Positions 44,889 through 57,469 of a DNA stretch of 64,000 nucleotides are shown piece after piece. The notes beneath the pieces are model-generated. The model made no database searches. It saw only the letters and a program-made list of their open reading frames with translations, and had not been told where the DNA came from. Source of the stretch: Plecoglossus altivelis. Its lineage: Eukaryota; Chordata; Actinopteri; Osmeriformes; Plecoglossidae. The position numbers were made by a program, and so were the translations under genes. The DNA is taken from assembly GCA_036571765.1 (NCBI GenBank), contig BROE01000001.1, positions 8,086,961 through 8,150,960 on the forward strand, read 5' to 3'. Position 1 is the first letter of the stretch. Each line of letters begins with the position of its first letter.

Positions 44889-47800
44889 ATGGATCTTGCT
44901 GCACCAACCATCGAGAATTCAGGACAGATGGTGAAAGATGAGTTGGCAGAAAAATGCCAAAAGCTTTTTCAAGCGTTCTTGGAAGAGTAAGTAAGACAAT
45001 AGACTGTTTTTGTTCACGATACCTGTGGCTAGCTAAGTTACCTAGCACTTACATTGGCTACCACCGCTAGTATATGTTGCTGTTGATTTTTGGACGCGTT
45101 TAAGTTGTTTGGTAGGTTATTACTAATTACCTACGTGCGTATTACAGGTATCAAACGGGGGATGGAGAGGTTAAGTATGCTCGTGAGGCTGAGGAGTTGA
45201 TCAGACCTGAGAGAAACACTCTTCTTGTAAGCTTCACTGACTTGGAAGGTTTTAACCAGGAACTTGCAACCACCATCCAAGAAGAGTTCTACAGGTAATT
45301 TGTAACCCGTTGTCATTTTCATAATGGTAGCATTTTACATTCATAATAAACCTACGCACACTATACTCCAGGAGCCTCAAAATACTATATGTCCAACAGA
45401 TAATGTATGCTACTTTTCCCCTTCCATTCATTCTAGAGTGTATCCTTTCCTATGCCGCGCTGTGCGTAACGTTGCTCGAGACCATGGTAATGTTCCAGTG
45501 AATAAGGAGTTCTATGTGGCCATCCAGGACTTGCCTGCACGACACAAGTAAGACTCATACACGTACACACATGCTCTTGTCAGAGACTAGTGGTATCAAA
45601 CTGTTTGTTTTGATGCAACTGCCTTCCAGTGATCTTAGAATATCCATCCTAACAGTATATACGGTGTGTGTGTTGTAGGATTCGTGAACTGTCTTCCCTA
45701 CGTATCGGCTCTCTGGTGAGGATCAGCGGCCAGGTTGTCAGGACCCACCCAGTACACCCCGAATTGGTGAGACCAACCATGTCAACAATATTGAAACACA
45801 TTGAAAATGGCTGTCACACCATACAGATCTGCTGCCTGTTGGGCCTCCAGTCTGACTGCTGTGTGTGCTCTCCCAGGTGAGCGGCTGTTTCATGTGCATG
45901 GACTGCCAGGGGATGATCCGAGACGTGCCGCAGCAGTTCAAGTACTCCCCGCCCACAATCTGCAGGAACCCTGTCTGCAACAACAGGAGCCGCTTCCACC
46001 TGGACACCCACAAGTCCAAGTTCATAGACTTCCAGAAGGTCCGTGAGTGTGTGTGTGTGTGTGCGTGCGTGTGTGTGTGTGTGTGTGTGGAAGAGAGGAA
46101 GGGACCCATAAGGAGGGGAAGTGTATTCATGGCTTTGTGTGCATGGTGTGTGTTGCAGGTGCGTATCCAGGAGACCCAGGCCGAGCTGCCACGTGGCTCC
46201 ATCCCTCGCTCTCTGGAGGTCATCCTCCGGGCCGAGGCGGTGGAGACCGCCCAGGCTGGAGACCGCTGTGACATCACCGGCTCTCTCATCGTGGTGCCAG
46301 ACGTCTCACAGCTCAGCACGCCGGGTATATGAGCACACACACACACACACACACACCTTAATATTCACTCATATATTCACTATAACACAGAAGCTTATAT
46401 TTGTGCTCACACACAGTACTTTCCAGATAACTAGCTAATTTGTGGGAGGACCGATTTAGTCAGAGGCTTTAACAGAATCGTGTGTGTTTGTGTGTCCTGC
46501 AGGTGTGCGCTCAGAGACTAGTTCTCGTGTTGGAGGAGGGCAGGGCCATGAGACAGAGGGTTTGAGGGGCTTAAAGGCCCTGGGAGTCAGAGAGCTGTCC
46601 TATAGACTGGCCTTCCTCGCCAGCCACGTAGCACCCACTAACCCACGGGTAAGACACGCACACGTAACACGCTGTACACACACTCAGACATGGCACATAA
46701 CAGATGCCACACTCATGACCGGTCCTGGGCTTTACATGAAGTATTGTGTGTGTGTGTGTGTGTAGTTTGGAGGGAAGGAGATAAGAGATGAGGAGCAGAC
46801 AGCTGAAAGCATCAAGAGCCAGATGTCAGTGAAGGAGTGGGAGAAGGTGTTTGAGATGAGCCAAGACAAGAACCTCTACCACAACCTGTGCACCAGCCTC
46901 TTCCCCACCATCCATGGTCAGTACTGTGTTTCCACCAGGCAGGTTACACCTCCAACAGCACTGCACTGGACTGTTGTGTGAAAGCCTTTGTACCACTGTG
47001 CTGTTCTAATACCATCTACCATTGTGTGTGTCCAGGGAATGATGAGGTGAAGCGTGGGATTCTGTTGATGCTTTTCGGTGGGGTTCCTAAGACCACCATG
47101 GAGGGAACCTCGCTGAGAGGAGACGTCAACATCTGTATCGTAGGAGACCCCAGCACTGCCAAGAGCCAGTTCCTGAAGTAAGGAACCCACACAAGCACCC
47201 ACAAACTGCTCAGACGTACAAGCCCAGTGTGTAACCTTGTTGGCGTGTGTGTGTGTGTTTATAGGCATGTTGAGGAGTTCAGTCCCAGGGCGGTGTACAC
47301 CAGTGGGAAGGCTAGCAGTGCTGCAGGTCTGACAGCAGCCGTGGTCAGAGATGAGGAGTCCCACGAGTTTGTCATCGAGGCTGGAGCTCTCATGTTGGCT
47401 GATAACGTGAGTTTTATGTCTGGCCATACATAGTCCTGACGATGGAAACCTTTTCAGTCACTCAACCATTTCACAGTTTGTCTTTATTGGATTGCTAAGT
47501 TGATTGAAAACTGTGTGTGTCCGCGGTGGGTCTGCAGGGTGTGTGCTGCATTGATGAGTTTGATAAGATGGAAACGAGAGACCAGGTGGCGATCCACGAA
47601 GCTATGGAACAACAGACCATTAGCATCACCAAAGCTGGAGTCAAGGTACGACTCTCAGTCTCGGATCAGACACACACTAATCAGCTGAGACACAAGGGGT
47701 ACATATCAGTCATGGGTCTCTCTTTCTCTTTTAAACCGTCTCTCTTCCAGGCCACTCTGAATGCCCGTACTTCAATCTTGGCAGCAGCTAACCCGGTCGG

Positions 47801-49722
47801 TGGTCGATACGACCGCAGTAAAAGTCTGAAGCAGAACGTGAACATGACCGCTCCCATTATGAGTCGCTTTGACCTCTTCTTCATCCTGGTGGACGAGTGT
47901 AACGAGGTGTGTTTGAGAGATTGTTCATGTCTGCTTGTCTGACATCAGTATTTGTATACTGCAGATACAGTATCAATGGAAACTAATGGCTTCTTTTTGT
48001 CTTTCTCCCATGTGGTGTGTCTGTAGGTGACGGACTATGCCATAGCCAGACGCATTGTGGACCTCCACTCCCGCATTCAGGACTCTGTGGACAGACTCTA
48101 CTCTCTGGATGAAATCCGCAGATACTTGCTCTTCGCGAGACAGTTCAAACCTAAGGTGTGTGTGGGTGTAGGGATGTGACTTTCAGTTTATTTTCGAGTA
48201 AAACCGCTACCTTAATGATTCCATGTACCGAACCAGCTCCTTCAATCCCTTACCGTCCACCACACTGATTACCAGCATATCGGTCATATTCAGCACACCG
48301 ACTGGATGATAGCCTCAGAGACATGCATCATAGTAAACAATAAAATAGCATTGGACAACTGTATGACTTTACTTCCGTTTTGGAGTAATATTCCCACACC
48401 AAACTTTGTTTAGCATGTTTGATAACCGATTAACAGTAGTCGACGGAACTAGTGTGGTGTTTGCATGCGTAGGTTTGACATAACCTTTGCATTCCTGTCT
48501 AGTACCTACTTAATGTCTCTCTTTCTCTCTCTAGATCTCCAGTGAATCCGAGGAGTTCATAGTTGAGCAGTACAAACGGCTGAGGCAACGTGATACCTCT
48601 GGAGGTGTGTCTAAATCCGCCTGGCGAATCACAGTGAGGCAGCTGGAGAGCATGATCCGCCTGTCGGAGGCCATGGCCCGAATGCACTGCTGTGATGAGG
48701 TACATTTACACACACACAGACACTGCTCCACAGGGTAACTGTACAGTATTTGTAACAGTATTTGTAGTAACTGTACCTGTATGAGTTAGTTGTGTACCTG
48801 TTCATGATGTTGCTCCTCCATTAATGATGTGTGTTTATTGTTGCCCCAGGTGCAACCGAAGCATGTGAAAGAAGCTTTCCGCCTCCTGAATAAATCCATC
48901 ATCCGAGTGGAGACGCCTGACATCAACCTGGAGCAGGATGAGGACATGGAGGAGGCAGAGGACCACAACAGTACGCCTGCATGCAGCACACACACACTGC
49001 AGACATCAGCCAGTCCTAGGAGGTATCCTCCTAAACCCTCTGCTTTGCACGCACAGGTCAGGACGGGACGAACGGACACACGGACGGGACGAACGGACAC
49101 GCGGACGGTCCTGGTGTGAACGATCTGGGGGATAATGGAAGCCAGGCCAAGCCTTCCCTGCGCCTGTCCTTCCCAGAGTATCGTCGCATCTCCAACCTGC
49201 TGGTTCTACACCTGCGCAGGGCAGAGGAAGGTAGGCCTCACCTTCAGCTTTGCCCTTCTCCTTCTTGGTTGCTCTAGTTGTCTCCTCCACATGACTTGAC
49301 ATGTGCGTGTGTTTCTACAGAGGAGGAAGAGGAGGAGCTGAAGAAGAGTGCGGTAGTTAACTGGTACCTGAAGGAGGTGGAGTCTGAGATTGACTCAGAG
49401 GAGGAACTCATCAACAGGAAGGGGCTGATCGAGAAGGTCATCCACAGACTGGTGCACTACGTAAGGATACATACCTGAACGCGTGACAACTTCATCTAGC
49501 TTATTTATCACATTCAAATTTTCCCTGGCCAGCTACAACAGCTGTAATGGGATGCTAGTGTGTTTGACATGCTTGTAATACCTTATTGGTCTTCATTTTT
49601 CCAACTATTAGGATCATATCCTGATTGAGCTCTCCCAGGCTGGACTTAAAGGGGCGGAGCCAGAGACTCAGGAAGAGGAAGTTGTTCTGGTGGTCAATCC
49701 TAACTATACCCTGGATGACTAG
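44889..49722 (+). CDS. mcm6: DNA replication licensing factor MCM6
   Basis: This is a subunit of the MCM2-7 replicative helicase. Eighteen exons, first 44889-44986 and last 49612-49722, join in frame to 818 residues (human 821). Visible features are the start MDLAAPTIE, the four-cysteine zinc motif CFMCMDCQG...CRNPVCNNR, the Walker A-like GDPSTAKSQFLK (exon 47036-47177), Walker B GVCCIDEFDKM (47538-47645), the arginine finger in SRFDLFF (47751-47906), and the C-terminal winged helix NWYLKEVESEIDSEEELI ending VVNPNYTLDD. The linker between AAA+ and winged helix holds two copies of a seven-residue unit (GTNGHTD-like). Teleosts may have mcm6 and a maternal-type paralogue; I cannot separate them here. 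Confidence 0.98.
48181..48480. other. unexplained intron segment in mcm6
   Basis: The intron between exons ending at 48155 and starting at 48535 is longer than its neighbours. It holds about 300 bp of non-simple sequence with no coding potential; it may be an old transposon fragment, which I cannot assign. Confidence 0.3.
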
Positions 49723-50519
49723 ATTAGATTCTAAACGCCCTCTCCTTCTCTAAGACTTTCCTGGTTCTATAGTGAAGTGTTGTGGAGAGTTGTTTACTTT
49801 TTACTGAATGTTCTTATGTATGGCAAATTACATAACTAATACATTCAAATCATTTAGGCTTTTATGAGAACTCTTTCCTGATGAGGAGTTAAAGATTCAA
49901 TTTTCATAAACCAGTCATTTTTTTTCTCATAGCCACTCCATCATTGTAAATATGTGGCTTGGTTTATCCATAGAAGTCGCAATTGTATGTTTGAGTCATA
50001 ATGGGATTGAAAGCCTTTTTTATATGCTCAGTATCCATGAGAGGTGAGGATAATGTTTCAGTTTATTTTAGCAGAATGTAAATAGTTTTTACCATTTGTT
50101 GACATCACTACCATTTGTTGACATCAGATGGCGATATTATTTGCCACTTATGTATTCACATAAGTTTCCCTACGATGCCTGTGTCGTCAGAGATTCAACG
50201 CTCCGCTTATCTAAAAGGAAGTTGCAGAGCAAGTTAGACTAAATGTGGAACATCCGACGGAACGTTGAGCGCCTGAGTAGATGCGTCAACTTTGTGACTC
50301 TATCATGGGTTACTATTGTAAGATGTTGAATAAAATAAAATTACATTGTTACCAAATTCAAATCAGCGACCTCGGTCACACATGCAAGTGATATATGTTC
50401 GAGTCAGTTGCTGTCCAAGTATTCATACGCTTTAAAGATAAGGAGCACTGCGTCCACACAGCAGAATTCATCTTTTGTAAATGTAGCGCAATGCGCGTGC
50501 GCTTAACTATTACACAAAC
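49723..50519. other. mcm6 3' region and pnkd upstream
   Basis: A short direct repeat 'accatttgttgacatcac/g' occurs twice near 50091-50127. TGCGCGTGCGC at 50492-50502 resembles an NRF1 site 18 bp before the pnkd ATG, fitting a mitochondrial gene. Confidence 0.5.
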
Positions 50520-51531
50520 ATGGCGGCGCCCTGTAGAAAATTTGCGAGGTCGGTTCTTTTGAAAGGTACGTTTTTACTTATTTCAACAGATGCTTATTTC
50601 ACAATATTCTCTTTGGCAAATCAGATGTGCAATGTGAGTATTGTGATGAAAGTAAATAGTTTGAGTACTCAATGTTATGACTCAGTTTAGTCGCCTATAA
50701 GCCTGCTTGCCTAAGACAGCGCACGTAACATTTACAAAATGTCTCATCAATTCATAGAATCACCAGCATGGACATTTACAGTGCGAACGATAATGCTATT
50801 GGCTATTGCTTTCTGATTTTCATAACCCACTTCATGACACTGTCATAACCCGTTCTGCCACTATATTACCAACCTTCCTACAAAACCTGATAATGTTGCA
50901 TACTAAATAATCACCTTCTTTCAGGATTTAATCTGATGCCTGGTCGATGTCTGTGGACGTGTAGAAGTGAAAACACAAAAGTGCGCTTGGGCCTTGTGCC
51001 CTGTTGTGTCCCTGGGTATAACCGTCCAGTGCACCCCTACAGTCACATGCTCTTCATCACTACAAGCACAACAACCACCACTAAAACAGGCGCACAGGAA
51101 AGCGCACACTCAAAGAAAACTGCTGAGAAGAAAGAAACTGAGGAGGAGGAAGATGAGGACGAGGGCCCAGAGTACATCCCCAGAAGAAAGGCTAAGAACC
51201 CCATGATGAAGATCGGATACGCCTGGTGAGACCACACATCTCCCTCCCACCTTCCTCTCTTCTGAAATAGCTCACAATAATCATTTCGGTGCCCATCTCG
51301 GTATAGAACATACCATTTTCTCCCAAAGATGATCTGTTCAATTGATGTCCTTCTTTTACTTGTAGGATGATAGGTCTACCTGCTGGTGTAATAGGGTTCA
51401 TCCTAGCGAAGAGAGAGGTGGACAAGAACCGTCTGAAGCAGCTACGAGTCCGGCAGAGAATGAAGAGGTCTAACGAGGGAGAGTATGAGGGGAGTCGGTA
51501 CCGGAACACAGATCCAGCTAAACTGGACTGA
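50520..51531 (+). CDS. pnkd: PNKD short form (MR-1S-like)
   Basis: Three exons (50520-50565, 50925-51225, 51366-51531) give 170 residues. The N-terminus (MAAPCRKFARSVLLKG) is Arg/Lys-bearing and suits a mitochondrial presequence. A Thr-rich then Glu/Asp-rich linker follows, then EYIPRRKAKNPMMKIGYAW, a hydrophobic helix (MIGLPAGVIGFILA) and KREVDKNRLKQLRVRQRMKRSNEGEYE, which match the short human PNKD isoform. That isoform has been reported as a complex IV assembly factor. The long human isoform adds a metallo-beta-lactamase domain from downstream exons; no such exons are seen in this window. Position next to antisense tmbim1 matches human 2q35, where TMBIM1 is nested in PNKD. Confidence 0.9.
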
Positions 51532-52855
51532 TGATGAGAGACAAAAGGATACCACAGATTAACAATTTAGTTTGATTTATTATGACTGCTCCAGATATTG
51601 TGTTGGTGTGAGACTGAACTGTATGTGTGAATGTACACTGATGGGCATGTTGTCTTAAAAAAAAAAAAAAACGGTTTTACTTGTTTGTTTCTTATGTATG
51701 ACAGTAAATCAGAGATCTCAAAGGGATTGAATGGTGATATAAACCTTTATTTGATAAGAAAAGCAAAAACAAAACAATGATGTGCGTTTATTAATGCTGT
51801 CAGTTTCTCATTGGATAGCTTTATATTGTAACAGTGATGTATCCAGGCAGGTCCCCAGTGTTTCCCTCATATCCTTCTATAATAGTGCAAATGAAGGGGA
51901 TAGGATAGTTGTAGGCTCCTGAAACAAATACAGGTATCTCTATGGAGTCATTGCTTTGCTGCTTTTTATTGGGTCCAATTTAGGAGGACGACTGATAACT
52001 AACATACATGTAACAGAGATGGGAGTAGGACTGAATGAGTTGATAAATAACAACAGACTTTTCAGTCAACTATCATGTAATCCTCCACATGGGTACTGAA
52101 CATTCAGTTACGTTCTCTTTTTTTTTTTTACAGAGTAATGATAATCGAACACTCTTATGACTAAATAGTGTAATATGATTATATAACCTAGAATGTAACT
52201 TAAAAGAACTTCTAATTGACCAATCGGATCATAACTAGTAATAATGAATGAGAACATGTCTTGACTATCTCAGAGTCAAGAGTAACACTTCAGGGTCATG
52301 ATAAGAACTTCCATGCAGAAAAAGCCTGAACCATTTTACCTATAGTACAGTAACATTTCAGAAAACAGTATTGCAAAAAGAATTGTAGTTTAGTATCTAG
52401 ATTATCCCCTATAAAAATATTCTTTACATTAATAGGAAGCAATTTCATTTAGATAGAATAGAAAACAGCCAATTTCTGCATCAGCATAAGCAAAAACCTA
52501 CTCTTCATTCTGAATCGATGTCCAATGCATTATATACACACATTAGATCTACAACAGTGTAAGTACCAGGCCTCTTATCTAGCGACTACAATTGGATTGC
52601 TGTCTTGAAACAGATGCCATATTGTTTTGCTCGAACACAATGCTATACACCATTGCAGATCCTTTGAGTGCAGACAACACCAATGACAATTGTCAATTTG
52701 CTAGTACATAACTAATCATATATCTCTCTCTCTATATATATATAATCTATATATATCTACATGGAATACTTTTTTAAATTGTGGCATTTGAACACCCTGT
52801 TGATTCAGCTTTCGCTGTCTGACGGTGGGAAAGAGGTCTTTGTGCACGTTGGGAC
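51532..52855. other. convergent 3' region between pnkd and tmbim1
   Basis: A poly-A run (51657-51671) and a T run (52119-52130) are present, and (AT)-rich sequence lies at 52725-52760. No gene is supported; the interval probably contains the tmbim1 3' UTR. Confidence 0.55.
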
Positions 52856-55029
52856 TCATTTGGAGGATGCACCAATGATCTGCAGCAGGAACATGAAGAT
52901 CTGGATAATGTCAACGTAGATGGAAAGAGCTGCGTACACATACTCTTCTGGACCAATGGAGTGCTTCCTGTTGCCAATCAGCAGCTGTGTGTGGTATGCC
53001 AGGAACTAAGATAGAGAAACACAGACATTTTAGCCATTAACCATGATCTTGTTAAATGTTTAGTTTGTGACCATCCTGTCGGTGTAGTGCACTCACCAGT
53101 GTGTAGACTATGGCTCCAATGGAAGCATACACCATATGCAGCCATGGTATCTAGTAGAGATAAAGATACTTCATGAAAATTCAACTCATGGACAGAATGC
53201 TTTAGAACTGTCTAAGTAAACTATGACCAGAAAGAAGTATATTTCAGCACAGTATCAGAAGAAAGACGTAAGTATATTAAGAATATTATTTATTACATGC
53301 ACTTGCAGTACTTACATATTTGAAAGACAGCACAATGGCTGTGATGATGCCTGTTACCATAACCACAATGCCTAGGATACAGAACAGGCCTCCGCATGAG
53401 GTCAAGTCCACCTGAGACAGGAAACACCATTGTTACCCAAAGACAAGAATACGGATTCAGAATATTTATACACACACTTGCACACACATCTTACCTTAGT
53501 CTGGAAGCAGAAGACTGTCACAATGATGCACACAATGGCAGTTATGCCCAGAGCCAGAAACACAGCCTTAGTGTCATAATAACTGCAAGTAAACATACAC
53601 AAATTAAGTATAAAATGTCAGGCACTATTTGAAAGGCAAATTAAGTTGTGCTAACCATGTCATTTGTGTAAGTGTGTGTATGTATACTTTCAAACAGGAT
53701 CCCTCACCTAGATATTGTCCCTGTCATGTAAGACATGGCCAGGGTCTGTAGAGACAGAAAATAAAACCAATCAAATCAGGAAAGATAATATTTAATAGTT
53801 GAAGTAGACAAAATCACTTACAAATATAGCCAGCAGGATAATGTTCCATGGAAATTTCCTCCTGCAGGGAGAGAATATGATTTAGGGTGGTACTTCACTG
53901 CATACATCAGATCCTCAACAGAGATCTTATAATATCCTCAAGAACAGGCAAAACAATGCTAGTCTATATGTGCAAAAGGTATTAATTGGTTGTGTATGCT
54001 ATGTACTCACCGGGGTCCCTTACAGCAGACCAGCACAATGTGAGTAACAAAGTACACACCGCTGTGAAGACAGAACAACGAATCTGTCAATTAAACAGTC
54101 AAAAGAGATGCGCAACACAGCTGGTGGAAAACTATTTTAGTATGGTAAGTAGAGCACTTACAAAGATGCCCAGTATAATGCTGGGTTTCTGACCACGTAC
54201 AGGCGTACTTTGTCACTGTGGAGGAGAGAGACAGTTACAGGCAAACATACAGTGGATCATGCACAAATGTGTGTATGTTCAGAATCACAAAAAAACACTC
54301 ACACAAATGTGAAAATAGCCACAATCCCAAAAGTAATGAGCATTTGTGTTGCCAGAATTAGGTACACCTGAGAGACAGGATACAAATATTAAAAATGTTT
54401 GGACAAGCAGTTTGATGGGTTAAATTTCTGAAATTTTTTAAGGTATAGCAACCATCTATAACTGTGCAAAGTGTACGTGATGCTAACCTTTCTGATGAAT
54501 GCATGTCGCACACTAAGACTGTCCCAGTTAGCACCACTTGCAGCAAACCCTTCTCCTTCCCCTGCAACACCAGAGGGTGTAGTTATCTCATTTTTATAGA
54601 AGACATATTAAAAAATAAATACATTAATTTAAGATATTATTAAACCAATCTTAACTAAAACATTCCTTTCAGAAAGATCTATTCACATTTTAAATGCAAT
54701 GATACACATCCCTTACCTGAGCTGAGCACATCTGTTGGCATGGTAGGGGGGATCATGGGTGGTATGGGCATGTGGGTGGGGTACCCTGATCCTGGAGGCC
54801 CACCCGGATAACCCTGACCTGGGTACGGGGCAGGGGGGTAGCCCCCTGGTTGTCCAGGGTATGGGGGTCCCTGTGGACCTGGCGGGTAGGGAGCAGGGGG
54901 CTGGCCTGGTGGAGGTCCACCAAATGCAGGGAAGCCATAGGCTGGAGGAGGGGGGTAGTTTCCACCGTGGGGCCCGTAAAGGGGGTTATGAGATTCATCG
55001 TACCCTGGAGGAAAATCCGACTTGGACAT
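52856..55029 (-). CDS. tmbim1: transmembrane BAX inhibitor motif protein 1 (TMBIM/LFG family)
   Basis: This is a multi-pass Golgi, lysosome and ER membrane protein of the Bax-inhibitor-1 family. About eleven coding exons run from 55029 to 52856. Exon 1 (55029-54718) encodes a cytosolic Pro/Tyr/Gly-rich tail with PYPG and PPGYDE motifs. The membrane region shows ALGITAIVCIIVTVFCFQTKVD, FCILGIVVMVTGIITAIVL, PWLHMVYASIGAIVYTLFLA and YHTQLLIGNRKHS. It ends EEYVYAALSIYVDIIQIFMFLLQIIGASSK. The paralogues GRINA and FAIM2 share this layout; the neighbour pnkd favours TMBIM1. The 5' UTR exon ends just before the ATG at a cag acceptor. Confidence 0.88.
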
Positions 55030-57469
55030 GTTGCCTGTTTAGAGAAGGGAGGGAGAGAAAGCAATACAGACCTGTATTAGTTCAAAGAACACTGTGGCCA
55101 TTCAATGCAGTTTAACAGGTAAGCTACAGTTATCACCCTTTTCCAGATTTTTAAGATCTGTAGTCATATGTCCATCTTAACCTAAAACATGAAGATTAAG
55201 ATCGACTCATCTTTGATCCGTTTTTGGAGAAAAAAAAGAAGAAAACTCTGTAGGAAGTGAACACAGCAGCAAAATGTAGACCAGAGGGTCTGATTCTGAC
55301 ATACAACCACTTGTGGTAGATGAGGTTGAAATTGAGTTTCCATGTCCTACTTCTCTGTGGTCTGCATTTAACCCACATGACATAACAAAAATACATTTAA
55401 GAGGAAACGTCCACTGCAATACTATTTCTCATAAACTGTATATGATCTGTATGTTAACGCATAACAATATGACTTGAAGTTCAAAGAAGGGTCTCAAATT
55501 TGGTTAGAGAGCCATAATGTTTTGGATGTAATGTGGTTTTTTCATCAATAGGATCATCTAGATGTATTTCATTTACGTTGCTGGGCCTGCACGGTTGAGG
55601 AGTGAGACTAAAAAGGGCATCTATGACAACAGCCCATCTATGACAACAGCCCATGATGGTACAATAGCGATCTGATACTATGTGGGCAGAATAACGAAGA
55701 TATCCTTGCCAATCCGTTGATATAACAACTCATTTGTAAAAGTTTCAAAGTTACTGAATGTTACCCTGCAAGCCTACGATGAGCCTCACTAATTAATATC
55801 AACGAATTATTTCGTATTGTGGGTCTTTATATTGTATTTCTTTTCATTTGTATTGCAAATAGTTACTTAAGTCGAATGTGGTTAGTGAGAATAGTTTGAG
55901 TAATTCATCGGAATAATGTGCGTAACAAGGAAGTGTGGGTAGTTAAAGGAGGAGCAACGACCTGAGGCTCACTAAATAATTAACCATTTCTTCACCGGTT
56001 CGAATTCAACTCAGGCTATTTTCTGCATGTCCTCCCCTCTTTCTCTTCCTACTCTCTCCACATGCCAATCATTTAAAAAAAAATACTAAAAGATTTCTGG
56101 TAAATTAGGGTATTTTCTGTAAATCCTACCTTTCCCAAGTACAAACAAGGCCTCGAACTCACAAAGGCCTCCACCCAAATTCAGTTCACACACCCTTGGC
56201 TTGAATCACTGTGCCATGATCTCATGTTATCACTAAGCAACAGGATCTAACATTTTTTTTGGGGGGGGAAACATAGCCAGGAAAAATTGTATAACACGCA
56301 CTCAAACCGTAAAACTGTAGGCTGAATGAATAAACCAGGCATGATGGCACTTATACCCAATAATTCTCCTCTCACTGTAAGTAAGAAAATAGCGTATATA
56401 TATATGCATATATGTGTGGTAGAAAGAGTAGATGCACAGTTCCTACTCTTTAAACCCATAATCTTTATGCTATCATTATCATGGAAATCTAACTATGAAC
56501 TTTATATCAGACAACGTCAACCTTGTCACAAGCCGCTATTTCGAAACCACACGTTTCTAGAAAAAGAAAACTCAGGTAGAGATAGAGTACAAAAGACCCA
56601 TTCAGGGAGAAAATGAAGCCCAGGTAGTCTAGTCTTGCTATATCGCCTGAGTGCAAAGCTCTCAGAATTTTCAGAAAGCATTGTAAAAATGAAAATGTGG
56701 CGGATGCTTAAAAAGAAACTATTACTCACCACAGAATTATGCAAGACAAACAACACAGGTTTGGAAGATCGAGCTGGTACAACGTGAAACGTATTTATAC
56801 CAAATGCAGACTTGACTCCGATGTTCAAAGGGTAACAAAAGTTGGTTTTGTATTAAATCCGAAAGTTCGATAACTCGAACTCTTCCTTGTTTTGGGCCGC
56901 TCCTATGTTCCTTTGGGCAACAGGCAAACAGATGTCATCTCGTGCTGTAGAACATTTCCTGGAACTGTGGATCTCTTTCAGCCAGCAGGGTGGAGTCCGC
57001 TGGAATCTGCCAATGCAATGCAGTCACACCGTATAACGTGTGTTTGTTTGAGACAAGAAATAGAAGGCAAGCAAATATATAATGTCAACATATCACTGCT
57101 TATCATTACATTTCGTTTGATCGTAAGTCAGTATATTAGACGTTTAATTCGTTCAAGGATAGGTACAGTACTCACTTAAAAAAAAAAAATCAAAACTCGT
57201 GGGTATGTTTTCATGGTTTATTTGGTGCCTTACAAGCATAATTTGATATATGACCGCTTAATCAGATGTAGTTCTGATAAAACAAAACATAAATAGGACG
57301 CATTTAGTGTGACAACACTGCACTTAATTATGTGTATTATCACAAAAATGTATTATTCGCTTTCCCTGTCCCTTTTCTGTCAATGATGCCATGAATAATC
57401 AAAGAAGAGTCCATTATTCAATGAGCAAGTTGTCATACAGTGTATCAGCCCACTGGATGGTGATTTAGT
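55030..57469. other. tmbim1 upstream region
   Basis: No gene is supported. A 17-bp unit 'catctatgacaacagcc' is duplicated in tandem at 55619-55652. A tRNA-derived SINE remnant at 55950-56098 is listed separately. The tmbim1 promoter is probably between 56700 and 57000 but cannot be placed. Confidence 0.5.
55950..56098 (+). mobile_element. degenerate tRNA-derived SINE
   Basis: GGTTCGAATTC at about 55998 matches an RNA polymerase III B box. It is followed by 'ctgcatgtcctcccctctttctctt', the C/T-rich body common in fish tRNA-SINEs, and then an A-rich stretch. The A box is weak, so this is an old or truncated copy. Confidence 0.5.
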
